A DNA stretch of 38,955 nucleotides, taken from the NCBI GenBank assembly GCA_003478935.1, contig QUFP01000039.1:1-38955 (forward strand). The letters run 5' to 3'. This document shows, piece by piece, positions 16,382 through 26,606 of the stretch. The notes below the pieces were generated by a model. The model was not told the origin of the DNA. It saw only the letters and a list, made by a program, of their open reading frames with translations, and searched no databases. This DNA is from Firmicutes bacterium AF25-13AC (lineage in GTDB: Bacteria > Bacillota > Clostridia > Lachnospirales > Lachnospiraceae). Both the position numbers and the translations under genes were made by a program. How positions within the stretch are numbered: position 1 is the stretch's first letter; the number at the start of each line of letters is the position of its first letter.

Positions 16382-16765
16382 ATGGACTTTGAACAAATTG
16401 GAATGCGCATTAAAGCATGCAGAAAGCAAAAGCACCTGACGCAGGAGAAGCTGGCAGAATGCCTTGACGTTTCTTCTCATTATATCTATGAGCTAGAACG
16501 TGGCGTGAAAACGATGAGCTTATACACACTCAACGACCTTTCGACTTGTCTTGAGGTTTCGAGTGACTATTTGCTCTATGGCAAGGACAATACTGATTCA
16601 AACCCGATTCCCGAAGACGCCCTGTCCGTGATGATTAAGGATCTTCCATCGCAGCAGAGAAACAGACTCGCTGATCTGCTTAAGGTGATGATGCCGTACA
16701 TCTCTCTTGATGAGTCAAGCCAGACATCAGGCAATGATGCCGGCAGAAAAAAAGTAAATAAGTAA
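16382..16765 (+). CDS. XRE-family helix-turn-helix transcriptional regulator
   Basis: A 127-residue protein with an N-terminal Cro/C1-type HTH (residues ~5-62: IGMRIKACRKQKHLTQEKLA, then SSHYIYELERGVKTMS). A ~60-residue C-terminal tail containing LPSQQRNRLADLLKVM follows. Strong AGGAGG ribosome site upstream. No neighbouring target is obvious: it is flanked by hpf and the convergent eno. The layout resembles the second XRE regulator at 34823. Function unknown. Confidence 0.88.
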   Translation: MDFEQIGMRIKACRKQKHLTQEKLAECLDVSSHYIYELERGVKTMSLYTLNDLSTCLEVSSDYLLYGKDNTDSNPIPEDALSVMIKDLPSQQRNRLADLLKVMMPYISLDESSQTSGNDAGRKKVNK

Positions 16766-16769
16766 GCAC

Positions 16770-16807
16770 AAAAATCCGAGGCAGTCATAAGGCAGCCTCG
16801 GATTTTT
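16770..16807. terminator. bidirectional intrinsic terminator between the XRE gene and eno
   Basis: A perfect 13-bp stem AAAAATCCGAGGC/GCCTCGGATTTTT with a 12-nt loop. The A/T ends give T tracts on both strands, serving both convergent genes. Confidence 0.93.
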
Positions 16808-16826
16808 GTATTTTTATCAGTTACTT

Positions 16827-18233
<1,407 letters not shown>

Positions 18234-18277
18234 TCAGGCTTTTTGCATTTTCTTTATGTTAGCCATTGCAACTATTA

Positions 18278-18293
18278 GTTAGCCTACACTAAT
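18278..18293. promoter_or_regulatory. candidate operator site 1 (GTTAG-N6-CTAAT)
   Basis: GTTAGCCTACACTAAT differs at the last base from the palindrome found at 18477-18492 and 26607-26622. It lies between eno and DUF3793. Weaker than the other two, and it could be chance. Confidence 0.4.
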
Positions 18294-18438
18294 TCTTTTC
18301 AAAATGCAAGGGGGTTCTGGACATTTTCCGGTTGTTGAAAATTTTATTCAGTTAACGTGTCAGGCAATACTACGAAACTCATTGCCCAGATTGAAAAGCC
18401 TCGTATACTTCCAGATAAAATCAATATTTAAATTTTAC

Positions 18439-18467
18439 TTGACAGAAACTACATGAGGTAGTATAAT
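18439..18467 (+). promoter_or_regulatory. promoter of DUF3793-flavodoxin
   Basis: A perfect -35 TTGACA (18439-18444) and perfect -10 TATAAT (18462-18467) with a 17-bp spacer. A consensus promoter of this strength usually needs a repressor, and a palindrome lies right after the -10. Confidence 0.88.
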
Positions 18468-18476
18468 CTTATCTGT

Positions 18477-18492
18477 GTTAGATGTATCTAAC
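18477..18492. promoter_or_regulatory. operator-like palindrome GTTAG-N6-CTAAC
   Basis: GTTAGAT-GT-ATCTAAC is a perfect 7-bp inverted repeat, placed 9 bp after the -10 and so over the predicted +1. The same GTTAG-N6-CTAAC core occurs in the ABC exporter promoter at 26607-26622. A repressor bound here would block transcription initiation. Confidence 0.65.
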
Positions 18493-18603
18493 TAATATTA
18501 TATGCTGCTAATTTCAGAGTAATTTCTTTCTGTGGTGTATAAATATATCTTTTTGTTATATCATTTTTATATGATATGGATTCGATTTTTTTAGGAGACA
18601 AGT

Positions 18604-19152
18604 ATGGACCATTATTTGATTGAACATTGTGCGCCAACGTTAGCGTCTATAAAAACAGCAAATCTTTTCCGTGTCAGCTTTGATACTCAGAAAAATTTGT
18701 TTGATGCAGTACGACGCTGGAACAATACACTTCGCGACAAGGGCGTGTTGTGTTTTTGCTTAAACCTTCATGATCACACAGCTTTGATCTATGTGGTTCG
18801 TCTGCGTCGTCTGCAGGCTGATTTGTCTGATCCGGCTGTCGGTGAATTTCTTTCCTCCTTTGGCTATACAAGCAAAAATGCAATCGACGCTCTCCTCATT
18901 CTCAGACAACATTTAATGCAGTCTGGCACGTTTCCTCATGAAATCGGAATTTTCCTTGGATACCCACTTGCAGATGTGAAGGGTTTTATTATAAACCATG
19001 GTCACAACTGCCTTTGCTGCGGTGACTGGAAGGTTTACAGTGACCCTGAAAATGCAGTCAAAACCTTTAGGCGCTACTGCAAATGTAAGCAGATTTACCG
19101 CAGAATGTGGGAACAGGGAAAGGATCTTCGCCAGTTGACAGTCAGCGCATAA
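18604..19152 (+). CDS. DUF3793 family protein
   Basis: A 182-residue protein typical of DUF3793, a family of unknown function from Clostridia often seen near flavodoxin and ferrous-iron transport genes. The N-terminus HCAPTLASIKTANLFRVSF, the central EIGIFLGYPLADVKGFI and the cysteine-rich HNCLCCGDWKVY are family hallmarks, as is the C-terminal RYCKCKQIYRRMW. It lies 48 nt upstream of flavodoxin in the same direction, behind one strong promoter and palindrome, so both are probably expressed together, plausibly under low iron. Confidence 0.9.
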   Translation: MDHYLIEHCAPTLASIKTANLFRVSFDTQKNLFDAVRRWNNTLRDKGVLCFCLNLHDHTALIYVVRLRRLQADLSDPAVGEFLSSFGYTSKNAIDALLILRQHLMQSGTFPHEIGIFLGYPLADVKGFIINHGHNCLCCGDWKVYSDPENAVKTFRRYCKCKQIYRRMWEQGKDLRQLTVSA

Positions 19153-19200
19153 GTGCCTGACTGATCTGACAAATAAATTTTATTTTAAAGGAGATTGATT

Positions 19201-19623
19201 ATGAGCAAAGTAGCTATTGTTTACTGGAGTGGAACAGGAAATACAGAGCAGATGGCAGAAAGCGTAGCAGATGGAGCTAGAGGAGCCGGTGCTGAAGTAA
19301 CTGTTTTTACCTCTGCTGAGTTTGACGCCGACAAGATGGATGAATTTGATGCAATCGCTTTTGGATGCCCGTCTATGGGTGCTGAGCAGCTTGAGGAAGA
19401 TGAGTTTGAGCCGATGTTTACTGCTTGTGAGGCAAAGCTTTCTGGCAAGAAAATCGCTCTGTTTGGCTCTTATGGATGGGGAGATGGCGAATGGATGCGC
19501 AACTGGGATGAGACATGCCGCAATGACGGTGCTGTCATGGCTTGCGATTTTGTGATCTGCAATGATGCACCAGATGATGATGCGAAGGCTGCTTGCGAGG
19601 AGCTTGGAAAGGCTCTTGCGTAA
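19201..19623 (+). CDS. flavodoxin
   Basis: A small FMN electron carrier that can replace ferredoxin when iron is scarce. The 140-residue product begins SKVAIVYWSGTGNTEQMAE, containing the phosphate-binding SGTGNT loop. It continues with FGCPSMGAEQLE near residue 57 and FGSYGWGDGEWM near 88, both FMN-contacting loops. The ATG at 19201 is preceded by AAAGGAG with 7-nt spacing. Second gene after DUF3793, ended by a strong terminator. Confidence 0.96.
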   Translation: MSKVAIVYWSGTGNTEQMAESVADGARGAGAEVTVFTSAEFDADKMDEFDAIAFGCPSMGAEQLEEDEFEPMFTACEAKLSGKKIALFGSYGWGDGEWMRNWDETCRNDGAVMACDFVICNDAPDDDAKAACEELGKALA

Positions 19624-19643
19624 CGCCAACATATCATGTTACG

Positions 19644-19678
19644 AAAAGACCCGAAGGCTACATCGCCTCGGGTCTTTT
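19644..19678. terminator. bidirectional intrinsic terminator between flavodoxin and the Dabb gene
   Basis: AAAAGACCCGA pairs with TCGGGTCTTTT (11 bp, extended by GGC/GCC inside). T-rich ends are present on both strands between convergent genes. Confidence 0.92.
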
Positions 19679-19708
19679 GATTTTGTGCGTTTTATCTAAT
19701 TAATTTTT

Positions 19709-20014
19709 TTAGTCGATTGTGTAATCCAGGCAGGAACGGATTGCAGTGTGTGGTCTTACCTTTCCATTTGCAACTGCAACGTGAGCCGGATGTACGGAGT
19801 AGCCCTTTAATGATGCCTCGTCAGTAAATGTAGAGTCAAGCATTAAATCGGCATTTGAGCTTTCCAGTCCATTTATGTTAACATGAATCTCTAACAGTCC
19901 CGGAATCTGACCTGCAAGTCCCTCAAGACCAGCTTTGATTTCTGCCTTGATTGCTTCTTTTTCTTCTTTTGAATATTCATTCTTTAATGTCCATAAAATT
20001 ACATGCTTTACCAT
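19709..20014 (-). CDS. Dabb-family (stress-responsive alpha/beta barrel) protein
   Basis: A ~101-residue ferredoxin-like-fold protein of the Dabb family. The start MVKHVILWTLKNEY, the LEGLAGQIPGLLEIHVNIN centre and the SYSVHPAHV-type C-terminal histidine segment (GYSVHPAHVAVAN) are typical. The biochemical role is usually unknown in bacteria. The ATG at 20014 follows GGAG; an alternative ATG five codons upstream has a poor site. Confidence 0.9.
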   Translation of the reverse strand: MVKHVILWTLKNEYSKEEKEAIKAEIKAGLEGLAGQIPGLLEIHVNINGLESSNADLMLDSTFTDEASLKGYSVHPAHVAVANGKVRPHTAIRSCLDYTID

Positions 20015-20062
20015 ATGTTTTTTCTCCATTCTTCTGTTTTTAATTTATTTCTCAACCTATAT

Positions 20063-21409
20063 TCACGCTCTTACAAGGCGAATACGATCTAACTCAAACA
20101 ACTCTTCTTCTTTTTCTGCAAAGAACTGAAGCTCCAGTTCGTAGCGTCCGCTTCTTAGTGTACCGATTGAACTCTTCCACATATGCTGCCCATCAACACC
20201 TTCTGCATTGACAACACCAACTGACTCTCCATTTGCCAAGATGCTTATTCCACATTCAGAAAGAAGTGTTCCCTCGATCTCAATTGACCACTCGCCGTCT
20301 TCTGCAAGCTCTGCATAGCGCCATTTTACTCTGCAGCCATCGGTGATATGTACAAGTGGGAAACGTCCTTCTTTCTCGGTAAGATATGCTCCGCCAGTCA
20401 GACCACACTGCCAGCCTGCTTCAATACCTGCTGTGGCATCTAGTCCATGTGAAAATCCCTGTGAGGTCATCTCTACCTGCTCGATAATTCCTCTCTCTTC
20501 ATCTACCTCAATGCGCTCTACACGAGCACGGCGCGCATATTTTGTGTTGTTGGAGGAACCATGATAAAATACATACCACTGATTTTCTATCTTCACGATT
20601 GAGCCATGATTATTCCAGCTTTGCGGATCAATTCCTGTATTATCGATTATACGGCCTTTTCTTACATACGGACCAGCAACAGATTTGCTTACTGCATAGT
20701 CAAGATTTGTCGGATGACCGCCATTACGGTGTGTTTCATCAATAAATTCACTTGCGTACACGATAACATAATGATCACCTACCTTGCGAAGTGATGATGC
20801 CTCATGGAAACCATGACCATCATCATCCTTATTGATCAATGCTTCCTCATATGTATCCGGATTCAGTGTACACATGTCATCATTTAATTCTGCCATATGG
20901 CAATGGCCCTGACCCCAGGTGTAGTAATATTTTCCATTGTCCTCCAAAACAGACGGATCAATGCCTTCGATTGGCTTTCCTCCCATCGTTATCTGCACAG
21001 CATCCTCAAACGGTCCGTATGGGTTCTTGCTTTTTGCAACACCCTCTGTTCCATCTGAAAGGCAGAAATAAAAATAATACCACTCGCCTTTTTTTGTAAC
21101 ATCTGGCGCCCATAAAAGTCCATTTGACCACGGCACGCCTTTTTTGATGCCCTCATTTTCGTACTCATCGGTTGATGCAAGCACTGGACCATGATCGGTC
21201 CACTCGGTCAAATCTGATACAGGTGCTGAATATACATGAAACTTATGACAGCAATACTCTCCGTCAAACTCATCCTTTGAGCCATACAGATAAACTCTTC
21301 CATCAAATACCTTCGGCTCTCCATCTGGAATATAAATATTCAGCGGCAGAAATGGATTTTTTGCACCACTTTGATAGACAGCATTTGCAGGCTCTTTAAA
21401 ATATTCCAC
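20063..21409 (-). CDS. glycoside hydrolase family 43 protein (beta-xylosidase/arabinofuranosidase type)
   Basis: A 448-residue five-bladed beta-propeller GH43 enzyme likely to remove xylose or arabinose from plant-derived oligosaccharides. The three acidic catalytic positions are recognisable: the base Asp near PKVFDGRVYLYGSKDE, the pKa-setting Asp in EGIDPSVLED, and the acid Glu in GHGFHEASSLRKV. After the propeller (about residues 20-320) comes a ~120-residue beta-rich C-terminal domain resembling a carbohydrate-binding module. There is no signal peptide, so it is probably cytoplasmic and acts on imported oligosaccharides. The start codon is GTG after GGAGG. Substrate cannot be fixed from sequence alone. 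Confidence 0.9.
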   Translation of the reverse strand: MEYFKEPANAVYQSGAKNPFLPLNIYIPDGEPKVFDGRVYLYGSKDEFDGEYCCHKFHVYSAPVSDLTEWTDHGPVLASTDEYENEGIKKGVPWSNGLLWAPDVTKKGEWYYFYFCLSDGTEGVAKSKNPYGPFEDAVQITMGGKPIEGIDPSVLEDNGKYYYTWGQGHCHMAELNDDMCTLNPDTYEEALINKDDDGHGFHEASSLRKVGDHYVIVYASEFIDETHRNGGHPTNLDYAVSKSVAGPYVRKGRIIDNTGIDPQSWNNHGSIVKIENQWYVFYHGSSNNTKYARRARVERIEVDEERGIIEQVEMTSQGFSHGLDATAGIEAGWQCGLTGGAYLTEKEGRFPLVHITDGCRVKWRYAELAEDGEWSIEIEGTLLSECGISILANGESVGVVNAEGVDGQHMWKSSIGTLRSGRYELELQFFAEKEEELFELDRIRLVRA

Positions 21410-21423
21410 GTTTAATCCTCCAA

Positions 21424-21467
21424 TCTAGTGGGTTTTGCCTTAAACAAATCCTTTGACCCCAACTAGA
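21424..21467 (-). promoter_or_regulatory. inverted repeat in the GH43 5' leader
   Basis: TCTAGTGGG (from 21424) pairs with CCCCAACTAGA (to about 21467) with one bulge. On the minus strand it lies after the predicted transcription start and ends just before the GGAGG ribosome site. It could be an operator or a leader hairpin that limits translation. Confidence 0.45.
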
Positions 21468-21471
21468 AAGT

Positions 21472-21500
21472 ATGATACCATGGATAACGATTGTTGGCAA
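21472..21500 (-). promoter_or_regulatory. GH43 gene promoter
   Basis: Minus-strand -35 TTGCCA (21495-21500) and -10 TATCAT (21472-21477), 17-bp spacer. Confidence 0.62.
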
Positions 21501-21543
21501 ATACAATCCACTCTTATTTTTATTATTATGAAAGGATTTTTTT

Positions 21544-22485
21544 ATGAAACGCTATCAATTAAAAAACTCATTTTTGCTGCTTTTGACTGCGGCTATCTGG
21601 GGATCTGCTTTTGTCGCACAAAGCGTAGGCATGGACTATGTTAAGCCGTTTACATTTAATGGAATACGATCTGCGATTGGTGCACTTTTTTTGATCCCTT
21701 GCATATTTTTCTTTCAAAACCGCACAAATTCTTCTGAAGTATCACCTGCAGACCAATTGAATCAATCAGCCAAAACTCTCGCATCATCGCCAATTGCTCG
21801 AAAAACATTATTCTTCGGCGGACTATGCTGTGGTATTGTGCTTGCGGCTGCTTCTTCCCTTCAGCAGATTGGAATTTCCTACACAAGTGTTGGAAAGGCT
21901 GGCTTTCTGACTGCCATCTATATTGTTCTTGTGCCGATTCTTAGTCTATTTTTAAAGAAACGCTGCAGCCCGTTGGTATGGCTTAGTGTTGCACTGGCAG
22001 TTGGCGGTTTGTATCTGTTAAGCGTTCCTGATGGTTTTGGCTCTATTGGAAAGGGTGATCTTCTTTTGATTGCCGGCTCTTTCTTATTTGCCGTTCATAT
22101 CTTAGTAATAGACTATTTTTCACCGCGCTGCAATGGTGTGGCTTTATCGTGTATACAGTTTTTTGTATGCGCAGTCGTATGTCTTATTCCGGCATTTATT
22201 TTTGAGCAGCCATTACTTTCTTCTATTCTTGCAGCATGGGCACCTATTTTGTACGCTGGTGTTCTCTCCTGCGGTGTCGGCTATACGCTTCAAATTATAG
22301 GACAAAAGGGTATGAATCCAACTATCGCATCTCTTATTTTGAGTCTGGAATCTGCTATATCTGTTCTTGCCGGCTGGCTGATTCTTGGTCAAACCTTATC
22401 GGCACGTGAGCTTGCTGGATGCGCTATTGTTTTTCTGGCTATTGTTCTTGCACAGCTTCCGTGGCCGCCTTCAAAAAAATCTTAA
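21544..22485 (+). CDS. EamA/DMT-family transporter
   Basis: A 313-residue inner-membrane protein with about ten hydrophobic segments in two EamA repeats. The N-terminal repeat has AAIWGSAFVAQSVGMDYVKP and FNGIRSAIGALFLIPC; the second repeat ends in LESAISVLAGWLILGQTLS followed by AGCAIVFLAIVLAQ. Members export amino acids or other small metabolites; the substrate cannot be read from sequence. AAAGGA lies before the ATG. The next gene, an RluA synthase, starts 13 nt after its stop. Confidence 0.92.
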   Translation: MKRYQLKNSFLLLLTAAIWGSAFVAQSVGMDYVKPFTFNGIRSAIGALFLIPCIFFFQNRTNSSEVSPADQLNQSAKTLASSPIARKTLFFGGLCCGIVLAAASSLQQIGISYTSVGKAGFLTAIYIVLVPILSLFLKKRCSPLVWLSVALAVGGLYLLSVPDGFGSIGKGDLLLIAGSFLFAVHILVIDYFSPRCNGVALSCIQFFVCAVVCLIPAFIFEQPLLSSILAAWAPILYAGVLSCGVGYTLQIIGQKGMNPTIASLILSLESAISVLAGWLILGQTLSARELAGCAIVFLAIVLAQLPWPPSKKS

Positions 22486-22498
22486 AGAAAGGCATTTT

Positions 22499-23389
22499 AT
22501 GGACCGAACTCTTACTTATACCGTCTCGATTGAAGAAAGTGACCTGCGCGCAGATCAGTTTTTATCGCGCCGCGGCTTTTCTTCTCACCTTTTGACGCGG
22601 CTTCGCAAAAACATGGAACATCTTCTTATAAATGGTACGCCAAGCCGCACAAACACACCGCTTCACGAAAACGACATTCTGACAGTACATATTGTTGAGG
22701 AGCATTCCTCCTACCATGTGCCTCCTGTAAAGCTTCCTCTTTCAATTGTCTACGAGGATGAGGATATTCTTGTTGCAAATAAGCCGGCTAGAATGCCTAT
22801 TCATCCTTCTATGGACAATTATTATAATTCACTGGCAAATGCTCTTGCCTGGTACTACCGTGACAGCGGCAATTTTATCTTTCGCTGCACAAACCGCTTA
22901 GACCGAGATACCTCAGGGCTTACAGTAATTGCCAAAAATATGCTCTCCTCTGCCATTCTTTCTGATATGGCTGTTCGTCATGCAATTACGCGTGAATATC
23001 TAGCGATTGTGCGCGGTGTCGTTACTCCTGCGTCCGGCACAATCACTGCACCGCTCTCAAGAAAGCCTGGCTCTATAATTGAGCGCTGTGTAGATTTTGA
23101 ACACGGAGAACGCGCCGTAACTCATTACAAAACATTAGAAACAAAAAATGGGCACAGCCTTGTCTCTTTACAGCTTGAGACAGGCCGCACCCATCAGATA
23201 CGGATTCATATGAAATATTTAGGTTTTCCGCTTGTCGGTGATTACCTCTACAATCCAGATATGGAATTTATCACACGTCAGGCGCTTCACTCATGCCGTC
23301 TTTCCTTTGAGCATCCGATCACCGGGGTGCCGCTCTCCTTTGAGGCGCCGTTGCCGGAGGATATGAAACGCGTGCTAGGAGAATGCTGA
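22499..23389 (+). CDS. RluA-family pseudouridine synthase
   Basis: A 296-residue enzyme that isomerises uridine to pseudouridine in rRNA or tRNA. An S4-like N-terminal RNA-binding segment (residues ~10-65: RADQFLSRRGFSSHLLTRLR) precedes the catalytic domain. The catalytic Asp lies in NRLDRDTSGL, with LETGRTHQIRIHMKYLG and HSCRLSFEHP as further family motifs. The start at 22499 follows AAAGG; the longer open frame upstream lies inside the EamA gene. The precise target (RluA, RluC or RluD type) is not determined. Confidence 0.94.
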   Translation: MDRTLTYTVSIEESDLRADQFLSRRGFSSHLLTRLRKNMEHLLINGTPSRTNTPLHENDILTVHIVEEHSSYHVPPVKLPLSIVYEDEDILVANKPARMPIHPSMDNYYNSLANALAWYYRDSGNFIFRCTNRLDRDTSGLTVIAKNMLSSAILSDMAVRHAITREYLAIVRGVVTPASGTITAPLSRKPGSIIERCVDFEHGERAVTHYKTLETKNGHSLVSLQLETGRTHQIRIHMKYLGFPLVGDYLYNPDMEFITRQALHSCRLSFEHPITGVPLSFEAPLPEDMKRVLGEC

Positions 23390-23392
23390 TGC

Positions 23393-23575
23393 AAAGCGGG
23401 CTGTTCGTAATACTTGGCAAGGGCTTCGACGACTGTGCTTTACGAGGCGATTCCCGTGTGGAGCGGGCTTTCAAAATACACTATATGTAGAAATAATGTA
23501 AAAGGCGCCGCGGGAACAAGGGTCGCCGACAAAGCCATCGTTCGAAGCCCATCACTAAACTAGGCAGCCCGCGCC
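23393..23575. repeat. long GC-rich imperfect palindrome between convergent genes
   Basis: A ~183-nt element occupies nearly the whole gap between the rluA-like stop (23389) and the ABC permease stop (23577). Paired blocks from outside: GCGGGCTG/CAGCCCGC (23396-23403, 23565-23572), GGGCTTCGA-CGA/TCG-TTCGAAGCCC (23421-23432, 23538-23550), GCTTT/AAAGC, GGCGA/TCGCC and TTCCCG/CGGGAA. The apex is an AT-rich ~29-nt segment. It is clearly more GC-rich than its surroundings. No T tract, so not a standard terminator. Confidence 0.75.
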
Positions 23576-23576
23576 T

Positions 23577-25853
23577 TTACTCCACATTTTTGAGTGCATC
23601 TATCATCGGAATTGCCTTGATTTTTTTGATCTGGAAGAATGAGATCACGGCATACGTGATTAGTCCGGCTGCAAGAACTTTTAACAGATCTGCCGGTTCC
23701 ATATAAAATTCCAGATAGCCAGAATACTCGGCAAATGCAATCTCGCAAATAACCTTCAGCAGCACAATACATAACCCGATTGTCACTATCAACGAAACAA
23801 CTGATACGATTGTTGTGGTACGAATATATAAGCGGTTGATTTCCTTGTCACTGTAACCTAAAATCTTTGCCATGGAAATTGACTGCGCATTTTTCTCGAT
23901 TACTACCTTTGAGAGCAGATACAAAAGCAGCGCAAACATGATCACGCCAAAGCCCTGAAAGAGAACAGCCATTCCACCCATTGACAATCGAAGCTGTCTG
24001 GAGGTCTTTGTCAAATCTTCCTTTGATATAGTCATTGCAATGTTTTTCTGCGTCAAATCAGTCAGTTCTTCATTTGAAAAATATCCTGGATAATAGCTTC
24101 CCTTCTCAAATGTTTTCTCAAACGCATCACAATTCATAAAGACAGACAGTGCAGCCGGATATGTATAGATACCCGTAACGATAAAGGAATACGTTTTCTC
24201 CCCATACTCTTCCTGCAATGTAATTGTATCACCTACCTTGATATGCTGCTTATTTGCATAGGCATTTGAAATCAATACCTCATCATCTGAAAGGCTGCTC
24301 TTTATGTAGGCGCTGTTTTCCTGCACGCCATAAACCATCACTTCCTCGCTCTTGTAGCGTCCCTCCTGTGTCTTTAATACCGTAACATCATAGCTTTCAG
24401 CCTCTTTATTTTCTGTCTTTTCTTCGCTTACAAGCACATACTGATGCTCTGCAAGAAGATGAGTTGTAATCTCCTGCTCGAAATGATCAAGCAACGGTCC
24501 AAACATAAATCCAAACAATAAAATCAGGTTTGCGAACAAAATTCCAATAAACAAAATGACATAGTTTGGAATGTTCTGAAACAGAATTCTCATACGGAAT
24601 CGCTTCATAATCGGAATCGTAGTCTTTAATCGAAATGCCTTTTTCTTTTGTCTGCGGCTCAAATCACGACGAAGGAAACGAAGCGGTGAAAGACTCATCT
24701 TTTCTGCCAGCATAATAAAATTAACGGCGAACATCAAAAGCACTGGAATTACTGTTGTCTTGACAAATGCATCGGCGTTCCAGATCGTGACATAAGTCGG
24801 AAGGCTATAGCTTGCATAGTACAGTGCTGCCATATAACCTTTAAATACAGTGTATCCTAAAATATTTCCAATCACTGCTGCAATCAAGACAATGAGCATC
24901 GGCATTGCCATATAATGACGAATCAACTCGCCCTTTGAGTAGCCAGACGCGCGAAGTGTACCGATTACTGCTGATTCCTTGTTGATCGTGTTGCTGGTAG
25001 TCACGGCAAATACAAACGCAATAATAGCAATGACGATATAAAGAAATACGGTAAACATAGCATTATCGCCCTTTATATCATCTCCGGTAAAGATAATCGC
25101 CTGATTTACATACTCTGGGATAAAGCCTTCGACACCGTTCAGATTCAAAAGCGCATTTACATACAAAGTTTTCAAGAAAGATTCGCTGAGTGTCTTTGCC
25201 TCTTTCTCATCTGCCGGACGCTCGCTGTAACGCCATGAATAATTGTAGTGAAGATGATCATCGTTGATTTTATTAAATCCATCCTCTGTCACAATAGCCA
25301 CACCAAATCTCACAGCGTCAAACATCATATCTGACGTGGATGAAAACAATGCACTGTAATCAGAAAGTGCCACTAAACCGCATATTGTGTAGGACACATC
25401 TCCAAGTTCCATCACATCACCAACAGAAATTTTATTATTTACGGCATACATACGGTCAATTGCAATCTCATTTTCATCTTCTGGAAATCTTCCTTCCATC
25501 AGGCATTCCAGATCAATTTCTGTACGCTTCTTAAAAATACGAAGCGTACTCTCCACATTCTTTGTCTGCTCTTCTTTATAGAAGTTTGGATAAATCTTTG
25601 TTCCATCCTTTTGCAAGGCGTCTAACAGACCGCTTGATGCCTCTCTTTTAACCTCAAAATTTCCATCTTCAATATTATATTTTTCAAAACTCTCATCATA
25701 GGCCTGTGACATACTGCCGCTCGCAACCAAAAATCCAGATACAAGCGCGATCACACCTGCTATAAATACAAACAGAACAATATATTTTCCAGCCTCGTTC
25801 TTTAATTCCCTAAGAAAACGTTTATTCAATGGATTTGTTTTTTTCTTTACCAT
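23577..25853 (-). CDS. ABC transporter permease (FtsX/MacB-type)
   Basis: A 758-residue membrane protein. Its layout is one N-terminal membrane segment (about 28-48), a large extracytoplasmic domain (~50-260), an FtsX block of three segments (~265-375: SNTINKESAVIGTLRASGYS), a segment near 430, a second extracytoplasmic domain, and a final FtsX block (~640-750: MAKILGYSDKEINRLYI). This family uses ATP to drive conformational change or export of peptides, lipids or antibiotics rather than import. It overlaps the ATPase gene by 7 bases. Both are behind the palindrome-bearing promoter at 26628. The substrate is unknown. Confidence 0.92.
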   Translation of the reverse strand: MVKKKTNPLNKRFLRELKNEAGKYIVLFVFIAGVIALVSGFLVASGSMSQAYDESFEKYNIEDGNFEVKREASSGLLDALQKDGTKIYPNFYKEEQTKNVESTLRIFKKRTEIDLECLMEGRFPEDENEIAIDRMYAVNNKISVGDVMELGDVSYTICGLVALSDYSALFSSTSDMMFDAVRFGVAIVTEDGFNKINDDHLHYNYSWRYSERPADEKEAKTLSESFLKTLYVNALLNLNGVEGFIPEYVNQAIIFTGDDIKGDNAMFTVFLYIVIAIIAFVFAVTTSNTINKESAVIGTLRASGYSKGELIRHYMAMPMLIVLIAAVIGNILGYTVFKGYMAALYYASYSLPTYVTIWNADAFVKTTVIPVLLMFAVNFIMLAEKMSLSPLRFLRRDLSRRQKKKAFRLKTTIPIMKRFRMRILFQNIPNYVILFIGILFANLILLFGFMFGPLLDHFEQEITTHLLAEHQYVLVSEEKTENKEAESYDVTVLKTQEGRYKSEEVMVYGVQENSAYIKSSLSDDEVLISNAYANKQHIKVGDTITLQEEYGEKTYSFIVTGIYTYPAALSVFMNCDAFEKTFEKGSYYPGYFSNEELTDLTQKNIAMTISKEDLTKTSRQLRLSMGGMAVLFQGFGVIMFALLLYLLSKVVIEKNAQSISMAKILGYSDKEINRLYIRTTTIVSVVSLIVTIGLCIVLLKVICEIAFAEYSGYLEFYMEPADLLKVLAAGLITYAVISFFQIKKIKAIPMIDALKNVE

Positions 25854-26545
25854 TCCAGATCCTCCGCTGCCATACGCGTCTCATTGCGGCAATTCTCACG
25901 AATACGGCCATCATGAAGCTTTACAACGCGATCTGCCATCTTCTCGATTGCGTTATTATGTGTTACCATAACAACAGTATTTCCATATTTGCGGTTAACC
26001 TGCTCGATTAGTTTTAAAATCTCCTTTGATGTTGCATAGTCAAGTGCACCTGTTGGCTCATCGCACAGCAAAATATCTGGATTCTTGACAATGGCTCTTC
26101 CTATAGCTGTTCGCTGCTGCTGTCCTCCTGATAACTGATTCGGCAGCTTATGACGATGCTCATACAAGCCAAGTGTCTTTAACAAATCATCTACATCAAG
26201 TGGGTTGTCACTTAAATAAGCACCAACCTCTACATTTTCCTTGATATTTAAATTTGGAATCAAATTATACATCTGAAAGACATAACCTAGATGCTTTCTT
26301 CTGTACAATGTCAGCGTCTTTTCGTCCATATCGGCTGTCTTTTCGCCATTAATTGCAATATAGCCGCTGTCTGAGCTGTCAATTCCCCCAATAATATTTA
26401 ACAGTGTTGATTTTCCAGAACCTGAAGGTCCCAAAAGCACGCATAATTCTCCTTTTTCAATCTCAATGTCAATTCCCTTTAACACTTCGATACGGCTGTC
26501 GCCTTCGCCGAAATGTTTTTTGATTCCTTTAATCTCCAGAAACAT
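25847..26545 (-). CDS. ABC transporter ATP-binding protein (MacB/LolD-type)
   Basis: A 232-residue ATPase partner of the permease. It has Walker A GPSGSGKST, signature LSGGQQQRTAIGRA, Walker B DILLCDEPTGALD and switch His in VVMVTHNN. The GALD Walker B variant and short length match the FtsX-partner class (MacB, LolD, BceA). The start follows GAGGGGG. It is preceded by a strong promoter whose +1 region carries the GTTAG-N6-CTAAC palindrome shared with DUF3793-flavodoxin. Confidence 0.95.
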   Translation of the reverse strand: MFLEIKGIKKHFGEGDSRIEVLKGIDIEIEKGELCVLLGPSGSGKSTLLNIIGGIDSSDSGYIAINGEKTADMDEKTLTLYRRKHLGYVFQMYNLIPNLNIKENVEVGAYLSDNPLDVDDLLKTLGLYEHRHKLPNQLSGGQQQRTAIGRAIVKNPDILLCDEPTGALDYATSKEILKLIEQVNRKYGNTVVMVTHNNAIEKMADRVVKLHDGRIRENCRNETRMAAEDLEW

Positions 26546-26606
26546 GACGTTCCCCCTCTCTTTATATTGATGAGACTGTGTTCTGGTTGAGTTTATGATA
26601 CCAGAA

